Positions 26,756-36,632 of a stretch of DNA of 64,000 bases are shown piece by piece (the first letter of the stretch is position 1; every line of letters starts with the position of its first letter). A program made the translations under genes and the position numbers. This DNA comes from Clostridium putrefaciens (lineage in GTDB: Bacteria; Bacillota; Clostridia; Clostridiales; Clostridiaceae): positions 2,046,001 to 2,110,000 of the forward strand of contig NZ_UFWZ01000001.1 in the NCBI RefSeq assembly GCF_900461105.1, written 5' to 3'. The notes below the pieces were generated by a model. It saw only the letters and a list, made by a program, of their open reading frames with translations. It made no database searches and was not told the DNA's origin.

Positions 26756-27865
26756 TTATGGGTTCACATCATAGGTTCTTATATAATCTTGTAATTCTAT
26801 TATGAATCTTTCCATGTCTTTATAATCTATCTCACCAATATTTGCTACTCTAAAGGTATTTGCATCAGATACCTTTCCTGGATAGATAGTAAATCCTCTT
26901 TCATATAAAAAATCATGCATATCATCAAATTTATATTTAGGATTTGTTGGTTCTAGTATTGTGGTTATAAGTTTTGAATGATCTTGTGACTTTACCAAAT
27001 GAGTTAGATTTAACTTATCTAATCCTTCTAATAAAACATCACAATTCTTTACATATCTTTTATTTCTTACTTCGATGGTTTCTTCTTTTGCCTCTATTAT
27101 AGCTTGTTTTAAGGCATAAATAACTTGCACTGGTGGAGTAAACCTCATTTGATAATTCTTTATAAAATATTCATATTGCTTATATAAATTTAGGTATACA
27201 TTTCTTGGTTTATTATTTTTTGTGAGTAAAAGGCTATTTATATTTGCGATTACGAAGCTTATTCCAGCCATCCCTTGAATACACTTATTTGAACTAGATG
27301 CCATATAGCTTATATTCATAGCTTTCATATCTATAGGAATACCTGCGTAGGAGCTCATGGCATCTACCATCATCTCTATATTATATTTTTTGCAAAGTGC
27401 ACCTAATATTTCAACATCATTTAATAGTCCTGTGGTAGTTTCATGATGAACTACAGCTAAGTGACTCACTTCACCTTTATTTTCTTTGATAACCTTTTCA
27501 AGCATTAATATATCAATAGCCTCTACGTTGGAACTTTTAAATTCTATAAAACTTATATCATAGGCTTTTGCTATTTCACACATTCGCTTTCCATAAGCAC
27601 CATTATTTATAATAATTAAAGTTCCATCTGATACTACTGAACTTATCATAGACTCTACAGAAGCTGTACCTGAACCACCAAATAAAATCGTAGTATATTC
27701 TTGAAGGCTACCTACAAATTTAGTTAGCTCCTTTGAAACGAACTCCATAACCTCTCCAAACTCTTCTTCTCTTGGGCATATATCAGGAACTACTTGGGCA
27801 AGCTTTACAGTATCCGTTGTAGTTGCTGGACCTGGGTTTAACAATACATTTCTCTTTATCTCCAT
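26756..27865 (-). CDS. phnW: 2-aminoethylphosphonate--pyruvate aminotransferase
   Basis: PhnW is a PLP-dependent transaminase. Here, with PEP mutase and decarboxylase, it would work in the biosynthetic direction, turning phosphonoacetaldehyde into 2-aminoethylphosphonate. Motifs: LLNPGPATTT at the start, LFGGSGTASVESMISS, MVDAMSSYAG and the PLP lysine in SSSNKCIQGMAG. Length 369 residues. It is the last gene of the three-gene unit, 21 bases behind the decarboxylase. Confidence 0.93.
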   Translation of the reverse strand: MEIKRNVLLNPGPATTTDTVKLAQVVPDICPREEEFGEVMEFVSKELTKFVGSLQEYTTILFGGSGTASVESMISSVVSDGTLIIINNGAYGKRMCEIAKAYDISFIEFKSSNVEAIDILMLEKVIKENKGEVSHLAVVHHETTTGLLNDVEILGALCKKYNIEMMVDAMSSYAGIPIDMKAMNISYMASSSNKCIQGMAGISFVIANINSLLLTKNNKPRNVYLNLYKQYEYFIKNYQMRFTPPVQVIYALKQAIIEAKEETIEVRNKRYVKNCDVLLEGLDKLNLTHLVKSQDHSKLITTILEPTNPKYKFDDMHDFLYERGFTIYPGKVSDANTFRVANIGEIDYKDMERFIIELQDYIRTYDVNP

Positions 27866-27886
27866 AACATTTTAGCCTCCTATTAA

Positions 27887-29020
27887 TTATTTTGCTAGAA
27901 ATTTCATGAACGCTTCTTTGTTTTCTATTGGAGAAGTTGTTGGTCTTCCTAAGTCTTTTCTAGCTCCTTTTCTTACCTTAACTTCTAGTAATACTGGACC
28001 TTTAGCATCAACTACAATTTTAAGATAAGCTTTTAAATCTTCAAATGTGGAAACAGTAAATGTTTTTGTATATCCGCAGTATTTAGCAATAGAGGCTATA
28101 TCTATATCGAATCCTACTGTTGACTGCCCCCCAACTGAATCATGAGCTCCATTATTAATAACAATATGTTTAAAATTCTCTACCTTTTGTGATCCGATTA
28201 TAGCAACTCCACCCAAATGCATTAAAATAGCGCCATCCCCATCTAGACAATATACATCTTTGTTAGGTTTTGATAGTGCAATTCCTAATGCTATTTGAGA
28301 TGCATGTCCCATAGACCCTACTGTTAGGAAATCTCTTTCGTGCCCCATTTTTCTAGATTCTCTCGCTTCAAATAGCTCTCTAGACGCCATGCCAGTTGTG
28401 GACACTATTGTATCTTCATTACCTAAAACACTAATTATTTCCTTAATTGCATCTTCCCTGCTCATTTCAAATTTAACCTTTGATTGCTCTTTTAACTTGT
28501 AAGTAGAAAATGTACCTTTGGTAACCACTAGTGCATAAGGTTTCTTTTCTTTTTTCATGTATTCTACAGCTTTAGATATCTTTCTTTTCCATATATCTAC
28601 ATCATCTTTTTCTGTTAATATGCTGTACTCAATGTCTAGCACTTCTAATAGCTTTAAAGTTATAAGACCTTGCTTTTTATGTTGTGGCTCATCTTTTTTA
28701 TTAGGTTCACCTCTCCAACCTATCACAAGTAATGCAGGTATGCTATATACTAAAGGATCATTTAAAGATGCTAGAGGATTTATTATATTTCCCTGTCCTG
28801 AATTTTGCATATAAACTAATGCAGCATTCCCTGTAGCTAAGTAGTGTCCTGAGGCTATGGCCAGTGCATTACCTTCATTTGCTGCAACAATATTATTCTT
28901 ACTATCTACATTTTCCTTAATATAGGAACAAAAATCTTTTAATAAAGAATCTGGAACACCTACAAAAAAGTTTATTCCATTACTTTTTAAATTCTTGTAA
29001 AATTCTTCAGTATTTATCAT
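27887..29020 (-). CDS. aepY: Phosphonopyruvate decarboxylase
   Basis: The ThDP-dependent enzyme decarboxylates phosphonopyruvate to phosphonoacetaldehyde, pulling the unfavourable mutase reaction forward. N-terminal FVGVPDSLLKDFC, NEGNALAIASGHYL and C-terminal CLDGDGAILMHLGG, NNGAHDSVGGQSTVG match the family. Length 377 residues. It begins one base after the mutase stop and is clearly coupled to it. Confidence 0.93.
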   Translation of the reverse strand: MINTEEFYKNLKSNGINFFVGVPDSLLKDFCSYIKENVDSKNNIVAANEGNALAIASGHYLATGNAALVYMQNSGQGNIINPLASLNDPLVYSIPALLVIGWRGEPNKKDEPQHKKQGLITLKLLEVLDIEYSILTEKDDVDIWKRKISKAVEYMKKEKKPYALVVTKGTFSTYKLKEQSKVKFEMSREDAIKEIISVLGNEDTIVSTTGMASRELFEARESRKMGHERDFLTVGSMGHASQIALGIALSKPNKDVYCLDGDGAILMHLGGVAIIGSQKVENFKHIVINNGAHDSVGGQSTVGFDIDIASIAKYCGYTKTFTVSTFEDLKAYLKIVVDAKGPVLLEVKVRKGARKDLGRPTTSPIENKEAFMKFLAK

Positions 29021-29021
29021 T

Positions 29022-30320
29022 TTATTTTCCTCCAGGAATTAAGTTTAATATTTCTTTTATTGGCATGCAATCTTTGTCTGCTTCTAAGGCCCTTTCATTT
29101 TCTAATATAGTTCTAGCAGTATTCATCATAGCTGGATATGCACTTCTTATAAGATGATTTGCATATATTATAATATTAACTCCAGCATCCTCTAATTCTC
29201 TTTCTGTTATATGAGCATAAGAAGTTGGAACTACTACTAATGGCACTCTTTTATCAAACTCTTTATATCTTGCGCAAAACTCTAATATTTCACTTCCATC
29301 TTTATGCTTACTATGAATCATTATCCCATCTGCTCCTGCTTCTATATAAGCTTTAGCTCTACTAAGTGCATCATCCATACCAGCGTTTAATATTAAACTT
29401 TCTATTCTAGCTATTATCATAAAGTCATTAGTTACTCTTGCTTCTTTTCCAGCTCTTATCTTCTTTGAAAAGTTTTCAATAGTATCTTGATTTTGAGAAA
29501 CATCCGTTCCAAAAAGAGAATTCTTCTTAAGTCCTACTTTATCCTCAATTATAATAGCAGATATACCTAGTCTTTCTAGAGTCTTTACTGTATATATAAA
29601 ATGCTCTATCTTTCCACCGGTATCACCATCTAATATTATAGGTTTTGTAGTTACTTCTAATATATCATTTATAGTGTTAAGCCTTGATGTAAGATCTACA
29701 AGCTCAATATCTGGTTTTCCTTTAGCTGTAGAATCACAAAGGGAGCTTATCCACATTCCATCAAATTCTTTTATTTTATTGTTTTGCTCTATCTTTGCCT
29801 TCTCTGCTATAAGACCTGTTAGTCCATTATGAGCCTCTAAGATTCTAACATGACCCTTAAGAGATAAAAGATTTCTAAGCTTTTTCATTCTTACCTGTGG
29901 CGTTGTACCAATTTGAGCTATTGTTTCATCTAATTTAGTTATAGAAACCCCCTCCGTATACTTAACCTCAACAAGCTCTCCTCCCCATTCTTTTAGGGTA
30001 CTTATTACTCTTTCTCTTAAAGGCTTTTGTATTCCCTGTTTCCAGTCATCACCGTGAACCACATAGTCAGGCTTTTCCCTTAGTAAATTTGGAACTTGAT
30101 CTAATGTATCTTGAGGAATAACCTTACATACCCCTTTAATGTTTTCTACTACTTGCTTTCTTTCCTCATACTTTAAAAATGGATTCCTAAAGTACTCGCA
30201 GATAACTTCATCTGTATGTAAGCCAACTACAACCTGTCCTAATTTCCTAGCTTCTTGTATTACATTCAAGTGTCCGTGGTGAATTATATCAGCGCTCATT
30301 GCTACATATACCTTTTTCAT
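29022..30320 (-). CDS. aepX: Nucleotidyltransferase-phosphoenolpyruvate mutase fusion
   Basis: An N-terminal cytidylyltransferase-like domain (about residues 1-140; MSADIIHHGHLNVIQEARKLG carries the HxGH nucleotide motif) is fused to PEP mutase (about 145-432). The mutase has GMWISSLCDS, DGDTGG and the mutase signature EDKVGLKKNS. PEP mutase makes the C-P bond of phosphonopyruvate. The fused cytidylyltransferase would activate the final aminoethylphosphonate as a CMP ester for transfer to a polymer or lipid (inference from known PntC-PepM fusions). The start is M4 at 30320, with AAAGGA eight bases upstream; the earlier ATG at 30329 touches that site. Confidence 0.92.
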   Translation of the reverse strand: MKKVYVAMSADIIHHGHLNVIQEARKLGQVVVGLHTDEVICEYFRNPFLKYEERKQVVENIKGVCKVIPQDTLDQVPNLLREKPDYVVHGDDWKQGIQKPLRERVISTLKEWGGELVEVKYTEGVSITKLDETIAQIGTTPQVRMKKLRNLLSLKGHVRILEAHNGLTGLIAEKAKIEQNNKIKEFDGMWISSLCDSTAKGKPDIELVDLTSRLNTINDILEVTTKPIILDGDTGGKIEHFIYTVKTLERLGISAIIIEDKVGLKKNSLFGTDVSQNQDTIENFSKKIRAGKEARVTNDFMIIARIESLILNAGMDDALSRAKAYIEAGADGIMIHSKHKDGSEILEFCARYKEFDKRVPLVVVPTSYAHITERELEDAGVNIIIYANHLIRSAYPAMMNTARTILENERALEADKDCMPIKEILNLIPGGK

Positions 30321-30359
30321 AACACCCATCCTTTACCTTAAATATTTGCGTATATACTT

Positions 30360-30374
30360 GTTCAAATTATGAAC
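30360..30374. promoter_or_regulatory. Possible operator upstream of aepX
   Basis: GTTCAAATTATGAAC is a 15-base inverted repeat, 40 bases before the aepX start codon. It could bind a dimeric regulator, but no -35/-10 pair could be assigned with certainty. Confidence 0.3.
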
Positions 30375-30454
30375 CTTAAGTTAAGTTTACTTTATTGAAG
30401 GATTTATATCAACTAGTTTTACAATTTTTAATAAATAAATGTTAAATTAACTAT

Positions 30455-30488
30455 AAAACCCATTATGAATAGGTTCATAATGGGTTTT
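30455..30488. terminator. Bidirectional terminator between the phosphonate and second ABC operons
   Basis: AAAACCCATTATGAA pairs with TTCATAATGGGTTTT around TAGG. It follows the last permease gene of the minus-strand ABC operon by 13 bases. Confidence 0.85.
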
Positions 30489-30500
30489 AGCAGAATTGAC

Positions 30501-31604
30501 TTAATCATTGTTTCTTAATTTCCTTACAGATAACAATAATAATACCACGGATATACCTAACAATAGTAATATATAATTCATAACATAAGCTAAACTTTCT
30601 CCATATAAAACTTCACTGCTAGCTACATTAATCCAAGTAGTAGGTATAAACTCTGATACCCTTTTTAAGAAACTAGGCATGATCTCTCTTGGCCAAAAGC
30701 ATCCTCCAAGCATAGCAAAAGGTATATTAATAAGTGCGCTTATAGCTCCTGATTGCCTTAGATCATTAGAGTGAGTTGCTATAAATAATCCTAAAGACAC
30801 AGTAAACACTGCAAATATCATAAATAATCCTAATATACTAAAGGGAGTATCTCCTAAATTGAACTTAAATAAATACTTCATAAAAGAAAAGAATAATATA
30901 ACCTGAAATACTGATATAGTTAAAAAGCTTAAAAGATTTTCTACAATATACCTTCCTCTAGTCAAAGGAGTTGTAAAATATCTTGTAAATAAATTCTTTT
31001 CTTTATCTTTTATTAACATGTTGGTAGTAGAAGTAGTTAAAAACAACATATTTAGAACTATAAAACCAAGCGCTGCTGAGGTTTTAGATTTATTTCCTTC
31101 ACCCTTATCAACACTTTCATATTGAACCTTATAGCTTCCCTCTTCATAATATTTAATTCCTTTGTAAAACTCTTCCTCACTGCCCTTAGATACTGAAGCT
31201 ATCTTTTTTATATTATTTAAATATCCATCTAAATAAAGTTTTATAGACATAGCTGCATTTCCTTCTTTTACTTCATAACTTTCTAAAGAGACATCCTTAC
31301 CATTAATTATATCCATAATAAACCCTTTTGGTATAACAATTGCATAATCTATATCGTTATTCACAAGGCTATTTTGGATATTTTCTTCATTATCTAAAAT
31401 CACTGTTCCCTTAGTTTTTATATTTTCTATAAGCTTATTTGAAAACGCTGTCTTATCTTTATCTACAACTGCAATCTTTAAAGCTTCAGTTCCATTAGAA
31501 CCTGAAAAAGCTATAATCATAAATATAATAGGCAATACAATTATAAACAATAAATTTATCTTATTTTTAAATAATCTTTTTAAGTTTGTTAAATAAATGG
31601 TCAT
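30501..31604 (-). CDS. ABC-2 type permease, SagI-like paralogue
   Basis: The 367-residue permease has an N-terminal helix (NLLFIIVLPIIFMIIAFS), a long external domain and five C-terminal helices (ALGFIVLNMLFLTTSTTNML, AMLGGCFWPREIMPSFLK). It closely resembles the last permease of the sag operon in layout and in the GC(F/L)WPxExMP motif. Its ATG overlaps the stop of the neighbouring permease by one base. The substrate is unknown. Confidence 0.88.
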   Translation of the reverse strand: MTIYLTNLKRLFKNKINLLFIIVLPIIFMIIAFSGSNGTEALKIAVVDKDKTAFSNKLIENIKTKGTVILDNEENIQNSLVNNDIDYAIVIPKGFIMDIINGKDVSLESYEVKEGNAAMSIKLYLDGYLNNIKKIASVSKGSEEEFYKGIKYYEEGSYKVQYESVDKGEGNKSKTSAALGFIVLNMLFLTTSTTNMLIKDKEKNLFTRYFTTPLTRGRYIVENLLSFLTISVFQVILFFSFMKYLFKFNLGDTPFSILGLFMIFAVFTVSLGLFIATHSNDLRQSGAISALINIPFAMLGGCFWPREIMPSFLKRVSEFIPTTWINVASSEVLYGESLAYVMNYILLLLGISVVLLLLSVRKLRNND

Positions 31605-32734
31605 TATACTATGTCCCTCCTTCCGGAAATCTTAGCTCCTATAAATAGGATAAATGTAAATACCCAAATACCCAATATGCTAAATAGCACCTCTTTTGAG
31701 TCTGCCCCATAAATACTTTTAAATATAGCATTTTGAGCTAAATAATTTGGTGTTATACGTGATAACTTTCCAAGTATACCATCACCAAAATCTATCTTTA
31801 CAAAACCTCCACCTAAAAATGTAAGTATAGGAACTAGTATATTTAAAATAGCTAATCCATACAATCCCTTCTTAGTTGCCATACAAACAAATATTCCAAG
31901 CATAGTAGACATAATTGCAAGTGATAAAATTGTTAAGAATATTACTCCTAAGTTATTACCAAAATTAACATTAAACATAAACTTTGATACAAGCAATAAT
32001 AATAAAGCTTGCCACAAGAGAGTAAATACTACACCTATGCCTTCTCCAAGGAACATTTCCCAAAGCCTTACAGGCGATGACTTAACTCTTCCACCAACCA
32101 CACTATAATAATCCTTATCTATAGCAAAATTTGCATATATAGCTCCAAACATCATAATCATTATAAGCATAGTTACAGCATAGTAATCTATAGCTGTTGG
32201 CTTTTTCCCTGAAACACTTACTATCTTAGAATCTATATTATTATATTCTTTTATAGAAAAATCTCTAGCCTTTAAATTAGCTAAAGCCTCGAAACCATTT
32301 GCCTTATCTGCATAAGACTCCATGATACTCTTAACTATCGATACCTTTAAAGCATTATAATCGCTACCAATCACTTTAAATTTACCTTCTATATTTTCAT
32401 CATATATAATCAAAGCCTCATATTGTTTCTTTTCAATAAGCTTTTTAGCTTCTTCTACATCTTCTGTTTTAGTTGGTGCTATAATATCTGAAAGGTCGTT
32501 TAAATTTATAAACTTTTCAAAATTATCTCCATTAACTCCACTAGTATTATTAACATATAATACATTTACCTGTCCTATGTTTTTAGCAGTAAATTCATCA
32601 CTACTTCCTAGGGCATTGCCTAATATAGCTATCAATATAATAGGTATTACTAGCATAGACACTAATGATTTCTTATCTCTTGTATATTGAATTATTCTAT
32701 ATTTAGCTATTACAAGAAAATTCATAGCCCTCAC
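31604..32734 (-). CDS. ABC-2 type permease, SagH-like paralogue
   Basis: The 376-residue partner permease resembles the sag operon's second permease: KYRIIQYTRDKKSLVSMLVIPIILIAILGNAL start, YYAVTMLIMIMMFGA and TFLGGGFVKIDF. It lies four bases behind the ATPase gene. Its role could be export of another peptide or antibiotic, or resistance; nothing links it to a product gene. Confidence 0.88.
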   Translation of the reverse strand: MRAMNFLVIAKYRIIQYTRDKKSLVSMLVIPIILIAILGNALGSSDEFTAKNIGQVNVLYVNNTSGVNGDNFEKFINLNDLSDIIAPTKTEDVEEAKKLIEKKQYEALIIYDENIEGKFKVIGSDYNALKVSIVKSIMESYADKANGFEALANLKARDFSIKEYNNIDSKIVSVSGKKPTAIDYYAVTMLIMIMMFGAIYANFAIDKDYYSVVGGRVKSSPVRLWEMFLGEGIGVVFTLLWQALLLLLVSKFMFNVNFGNNLGVIFLTILSLAIMSTMLGIFVCMATKKGLYGLAILNILVPILTFLGGGFVKIDFGDGILGKLSRITPNYLAQNAIFKSIYGADSKEVLFSILGIWVFTFILFIGAKISGRRDIV

Positions 32735-32738
32735 CTCC

Positions 32739-33485
32739 TTAATCTCTTAGCTTTTTACCTGTTAAGTCTAAAAATACTTCTTCTAAAGTTATATTGCTTC
32801 CATCTTCTTTACTAACAAGCGACTTTAATTCTTCTTTACTTCCTCTTGCAATAATCTTGCCTTTATCCATTATACAAATATCTGTGCATATAGCTTCTAC
32901 CTCTTCCATATAATGAGATGTGTATATTATAGTTGATCCCTGCTCATTTAGTTTCTTTACTGTTTCTAGTATATTATTTCTTGATTGAGGGTCAATACCA
33001 ACCGTAGGTTCATCCATTATGATTAGTCTTGGCTTATGAACAATTGCACAAGCTATATTTAATCTTCTCTTCATACCCCCTGAAAACTTTGTAGGAAAAT
33101 CTGACTTTCTATCCCATAACCCTACAAATTCTAATGTTTCTTTTACTGAAGCCTTTAGTTTTTCACCTTTAAGTCCATATAATCTTGCAAAAAATGTTAC
33201 ATTTTCATAGGCAGTTAAATCATCTACTAAGGCTAAATCTTGTGGTACTACCCCCATATTCTTTTTTATTTCAAGAGAGTCTTTTTTTACATCCTTATTA
33301 AATATCTTTACATCACCTGTAAATTTAGTATATATACCACTTAAAACGCTTATAGTTGTAGTTTTCCCTGCTCCATTAGGTCCTAAAAGGCCAAATATTT
33401 CGCCTTCCTTTATGTTTAATTCCTGTATATCTACTGCTTTAAAATCTTTATAACTTTTTTCTAAATTCTTTATACTTATTATCAT
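32739..33485 (-). CDS. ABC transporter ATPase, SagG-like paralogue
   Basis: The 248-residue ATPase has GPNGAGKTTT, GVVPQDLALVDDLTAYENV, SGGMKRRLNIACAI, IMDEPTVGIDPQSR and the C-terminal LTGKKLRD. It is conspicuously similar to the sag operon ATPase but is shorter by about 60 residues. First gene of the three-gene exporter; the upstream 270 bases are AT-rich with no recognised signal. Confidence 0.92.
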   Translation of the reverse strand: MIISIKNLEKSYKDFKAVDIQELNIKEGEIFGLLGPNGAGKTTTISVLSGIYTKFTGDVKIFNKDVKKDSLEIKKNMGVVPQDLALVDDLTAYENVTFFARLYGLKGEKLKASVKETLEFVGLWDRKSDFPTKFSGGMKRRLNIACAIVHKPRLIIMDEPTVGIDPQSRNNILETVKKLNEQGSTIIYTSHYMEEVEAICTDICIMDKGKIIARGSKEELKSLVSKEDGSNITLEEVFLDLTGKKLRD

Positions 33486-33757
33486 AATTAAATCATTTCC
33501 TTTCTTTAGAAAAATTCAGGTAATAAAAACTTCTTTTTATATTACTATTTTATTTTGCTCCTTTTAACAATAATTATCAAGCGCTATTTAATGTTAAACA
33601 ATCTTATTTTTATAAATTAAGCCCTTCATACTTTTATATACCTCTAAATTATCTTATTCTATAAATATCTTATAGCTACTTTATTTTTAATATGAACATT
33701 TAAAGTAACAAAATTAACTTATTGGCTTTTTAAACATATCCACTATATAATAAAATT
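33486..33757. other. Gene-free region upstream of the second ABC operon
   Basis: About 270 AT-rich bases with no open frame, repeat or clear signal; promoter of the ABC operon is expected here but cannot be placed. Confidence 0.5.
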
Positions 33758-33790
33758 AAAGAAGCCATCTATATTATAAATGGCTTCTTT
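33758..33790. terminator. Terminator beside the iminopeptidase relic
   Basis: AAAGAAGCCAT pairs with ATGGCTTCTTT around CTATATTATAA. It lies 17 bases past the stop of the truncated gene at 33807-33932, and so is the terminator that gene once had. Confidence 0.8.
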
Positions 33791-33806
33791 AACCTACTAA
33801 AATTAT

Positions 33807-33932
33807 CTACTCATATAATCTTTTAAAATCTTCAGTGGCCTTAACAAGTTCACTTAAAGTACCTGGTTCCATGCCTGAATGCCCTGCATCTTTAATTATA
33901 TCACACAGATCTTTGTAAAGTATTTCTACATT
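33807..33932 (-). pseudogene. C-terminal relic of a proline iminopeptidase-like hydrolase
   Basis: An open frame without a start codon reads DLCDIIKDAGHSGMEPGTLSELVKATEDFKRLYE and then a stop. The GHSxxEPGxxxELVxATxxF pattern is the end of prolyl aminopeptidase-type alpha/beta hydrolases, including the catalytic His. Everything upstream is missing or unrecognisable (ATG TAG immediately before), so only the last 40 or so codons remain. The 220 bases between this relic and the AlaX gene hold no gene. Confidence 0.65.
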
Positions 33933-34158
33933 TTAATATTGAAACTGATAAATTCAGTGTTCTTCCCTATAAAAGGTTTAATTAACACAAAGATATTGTG
34001 TTGTTATTTGTATAAAGCTCCTCTTATTTGATATAATTTAAATGTAACGCATTTTCTAAAGTAATAATCCATCATAACTAGCTACTTACTAATTAGTCTT
34101 ATTAAATGTAGTATCTAAATAGAATATAATAATAAATCATTACTGTGGAGGTAACTAA

Positions 34159-35385
34159 ATGTATAAACTTTTTTACGAAGACCAATATATAAAAGATTTT
34201 ACTGCTGAAATAATTGATATAAAGGAGATAGATAATAAATTTCATGTATCCCTAGATAAGACAGCATTTTTCCCTGGTGGTGGTGGCCAACCCTCTGATT
34301 CAGGACTTATAGATAATCATACAGTTATAGATGTATATGAGAAGGATGGCACCATATACCATGTTGTAGAAAAAAAGCCTATTAAAATACATAGGGTTAA
34401 ATGTTCTATAAACTGGAGTAAAAGAATAGATGGTATGCTTCAACATTTCGGTCAGCATGTTCTTTCGGGATGTTTCTTTAAACTATTTAATACAAATACT
34501 GTAGGATTTCATCTAGGATCTGATATTAGTACTGTAGATATTGAAGGACATCTCACTGAAGAGCAAATAAGAAAGGCTGAAACCTTTGCTAATGATATTA
34601 TTGAAGAGAATATCATTGCTGAATTCTTTATACCTTCAAGAAAAGAACTTAAAAATGTAAATTTACGAAGAGCTCTCCCAAAGACAAATGATGAAATAAG
34701 AGTTGTTAAAATAGGCGATTTAGATATAAATGCTTGTTGTGGCGTTCACCCTAGCTCTACACTAGAACTTAGAATGATAAAAATAAAAAGGTGGGAGAAG
34801 AATAAAAATGCCACAAGAATAGAATTTTTAGCTGGAAGGCGAGCAGTAGACTATTGTTTTAAAAAGGATAAATTCTCTTATGACCTTTGCAGACATTTAA
34901 GTTGCAATGAAGACGAAGCTACAAATGCCATTAAGAATTTAAATGATAACTTAAAATCAGCTCTAGATAGTAATAAAAAGTTAAAGGTTGATCTTCAAAG
35001 TTATCAAATTAAAGAAATCCTAGAAGGCTCAGAAAAAATAGGGACCTTTAATCTTATAAGCAAAATATATATTGATGATGACATAAAGTATATAAGTAAA
35101 CTAGCCTCAAAACTTGTAGAACATGAAAATACTATAGCCCTTATAATAGTAACTTCAAATGAAAGAGCTAATTTAATATTTGCCTCTTCAAAAGATATAC
35201 AAAAATTAAACATGAATGATCTTTTAAAGGATGCTATAAGCCTTATAGATGGAAAAGGTGGCGGTAGTAAGCTTCTAGCTCAAGGTGCCGGGAAAAATAA
35301 TAGTAATCTTAAGTCAGTTATTGATTATGCATCTATGAAGATAAAAAATATTATCCTTGACTCCCCTACTCCTACATTGATATAA
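34159..35385 (+). CDS. Alanyl-tRNA editing protein, AlaX-L type with DHHA1 domain
   Basis: The 408-residue protein hydrolyses mischarged Ser- or Gly-tRNA(Ala). It has the FFPGGGGQPSDSG segment, the zinc ligands in QHFGQHVLSG and CCGVHPSS, and a C-terminal DHHA1-like region with LIDGKGGGSKLLAQGAG, so it corresponds to the editing and C-Ala parts of alanyl-tRNA synthetase. GGAGG lies before the ATG. Monocistronic, ending at the terminator at 35391. Confidence 0.9.
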   Translation: MYKLFYEDQYIKDFTAEIIDIKEIDNKFHVSLDKTAFFPGGGGQPSDSGLIDNHTVIDVYEKDGTIYHVVEKKPIKIHRVKCSINWSKRIDGMLQHFGQHVLSGCFFKLFNTNTVGFHLGSDISTVDIEGHLTEEQIRKAETFANDIIEENIIAEFFIPSRKELKNVNLRRALPKTNDEIRVVKIGDLDINACCGVHPSSTLELRMIKIKRWEKNKNATRIEFLAGRRAVDYCFKKDKFSYDLCRHLSCNEDEATNAIKNLNDNLKSALDSNKKLKVDLQSYQIKEILEGSEKIGTFNLISKIYIDDDIKYISKLASKLVEHENTIALIIVTSNERANLIFASSKDIQKLNMNDLLKDAISLIDGKGGGSKLLAQGAGKNNSNLKSVIDYASMKIKNIILDSPTPTLI

Positions 35386-35390
35386 TCACA

Positions 35391-35436
35391 AATACCATGT
35401 ATTTGATATTCATTATCAAATACATGGTGTTTTTTG
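35391..35436 (+). terminator. Terminator after the AlaX gene
   Basis: AATACCATGTATTTGATA pairs with TATCAAATACATGGT and is followed by TTTTTT. Confidence 0.88.
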
Positions 35437-35469
35437 ATTGTTTTTATTAATCTTTAAAGGAGATTTTAT

Positions 35470-36510
35470 ATGAAAAAATATATATCTAATGTTATTTCAC
35501 CTAAGGTTAGCATAGCTCCTATGGTCGATGTAACTGATAGACATTTTAGATACTTTCTGAGAATCCTTACAAAAAGACCTCTACTTTACACTGAAATGAT
35601 AAGTTGCCAAGGCATTATTAATGGGAACAAAAATAAATTGCTAGACTTTAACAAAGTGGAAAAACCTTTATCATTACAAATTGCGGGAAGTACACCTGAA
35701 GAAATTTATGAAGCAGTTAAAATTGCTGATAACTGGGATTATGATGAGCTTAATTTAAATGCAGGATGTCCCTCTGATAGAGTTTCAGGAAATTTTATGG
35801 GCGCTACATTAATGGCCTATCCAAAACTTGTTAAAGAAATGGTTGATGCCATGAGATCTGCTACAAAAAAGCCTATAACTATTAAACATAGAATTGGCAT
35901 CGATGGGAAAAACATACTTCCACCATCCTTTCATAGAACCCTACTTGATAGCTATCAGGATATGTATGATTTTATTTCTATAGTTGAAAACTCTGAAATT
36001 GATAGATTTATTATACATGCAAGAATCGCAATACTAGATGGACTAAGTCCAAAAAAAAATAGAGAAATCCCACCCTTAAGGTATGAGGATGTTTATAGAT
36101 TAAAAAAAGAGTTTCCATACCTTAATATGGAGATTAATGGTGGTATAAAAACTCTAGAAGAGATTAATCACCACCTTAAATTTGTTAATAGCGTAATGAT
36201 TGGTAGAGCTGCTTATAATAACAGTTTTATGTTAAGAGAAATTGACTCACTTTATAATAAAGATTATATAAATAATATATCAAGAAAAGATGTTATAGAG
36301 GAGTTTATACCCTATATAGAAAACTTAGAAAGCCTTGGAGAAAACTCTTTTTATGCTATCAAACATATTATTGGATTATTTGAAGGTAAACCTGGAAGTA
36401 AAAGATGGAAGCAGATACTAGGAACGCCAGCTTCTAAAAATATAAAGGCTTCAGCTCTTCTTAAAATCGCATTAAGAGAACTCCCTAAAGAAGTCTTATA
36501 TAACCTTTAA
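35470..36510 (+). CDS. dusA: tRNA-dihydrouridine synthase A
   Basis: DusA reduces uridines in the tRNA D-loop with FMN and NADPH. Opening SPKVSIAPMVDVTDRHFRYFLRI and the catalytic-Cys block LNLNAGCPSDRVSGNFMGATLM are typical, followed by TIKHRIGID, RFIIHARIA, LNMEINGGIKT and VMIGRAAYNN for FMN phosphate binding. The 346-residue length is standard for DusA. AAAGGAG precedes the ATG. Confidence 0.94.
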   Translation: MKKYISNVISPKVSIAPMVDVTDRHFRYFLRILTKRPLLYTEMISCQGIINGNKNKLLDFNKVEKPLSLQIAGSTPEEIYEAVKIADNWDYDELNLNAGCPSDRVSGNFMGATLMAYPKLVKEMVDAMRSATKKPITIKHRIGIDGKNILPPSFHRTLLDSYQDMYDFISIVENSEIDRFIIHARIAILDGLSPKKNREIPPLRYEDVYRLKKEFPYLNMEINGGIKTLEEINHHLKFVNSVMIGRAAYNNSFMLREIDSLYNKDYINNISRKDVIEEFIPYIENLESLGENSFYAIKHIIGLFEGKPGSKRWKQILGTPASKNIKASALLKIALRELPKEVLYNL

Positions 36511-36632
36511 ATCATTATCTAACGAAACATCCCCTATTTTTTAATATAATATATAAATTATATTGTATCACTTATGAACTAAAGGAATATATTGTAATTG
36601 TGTAAGGAATAAATAAGGAGATAAATATAATT

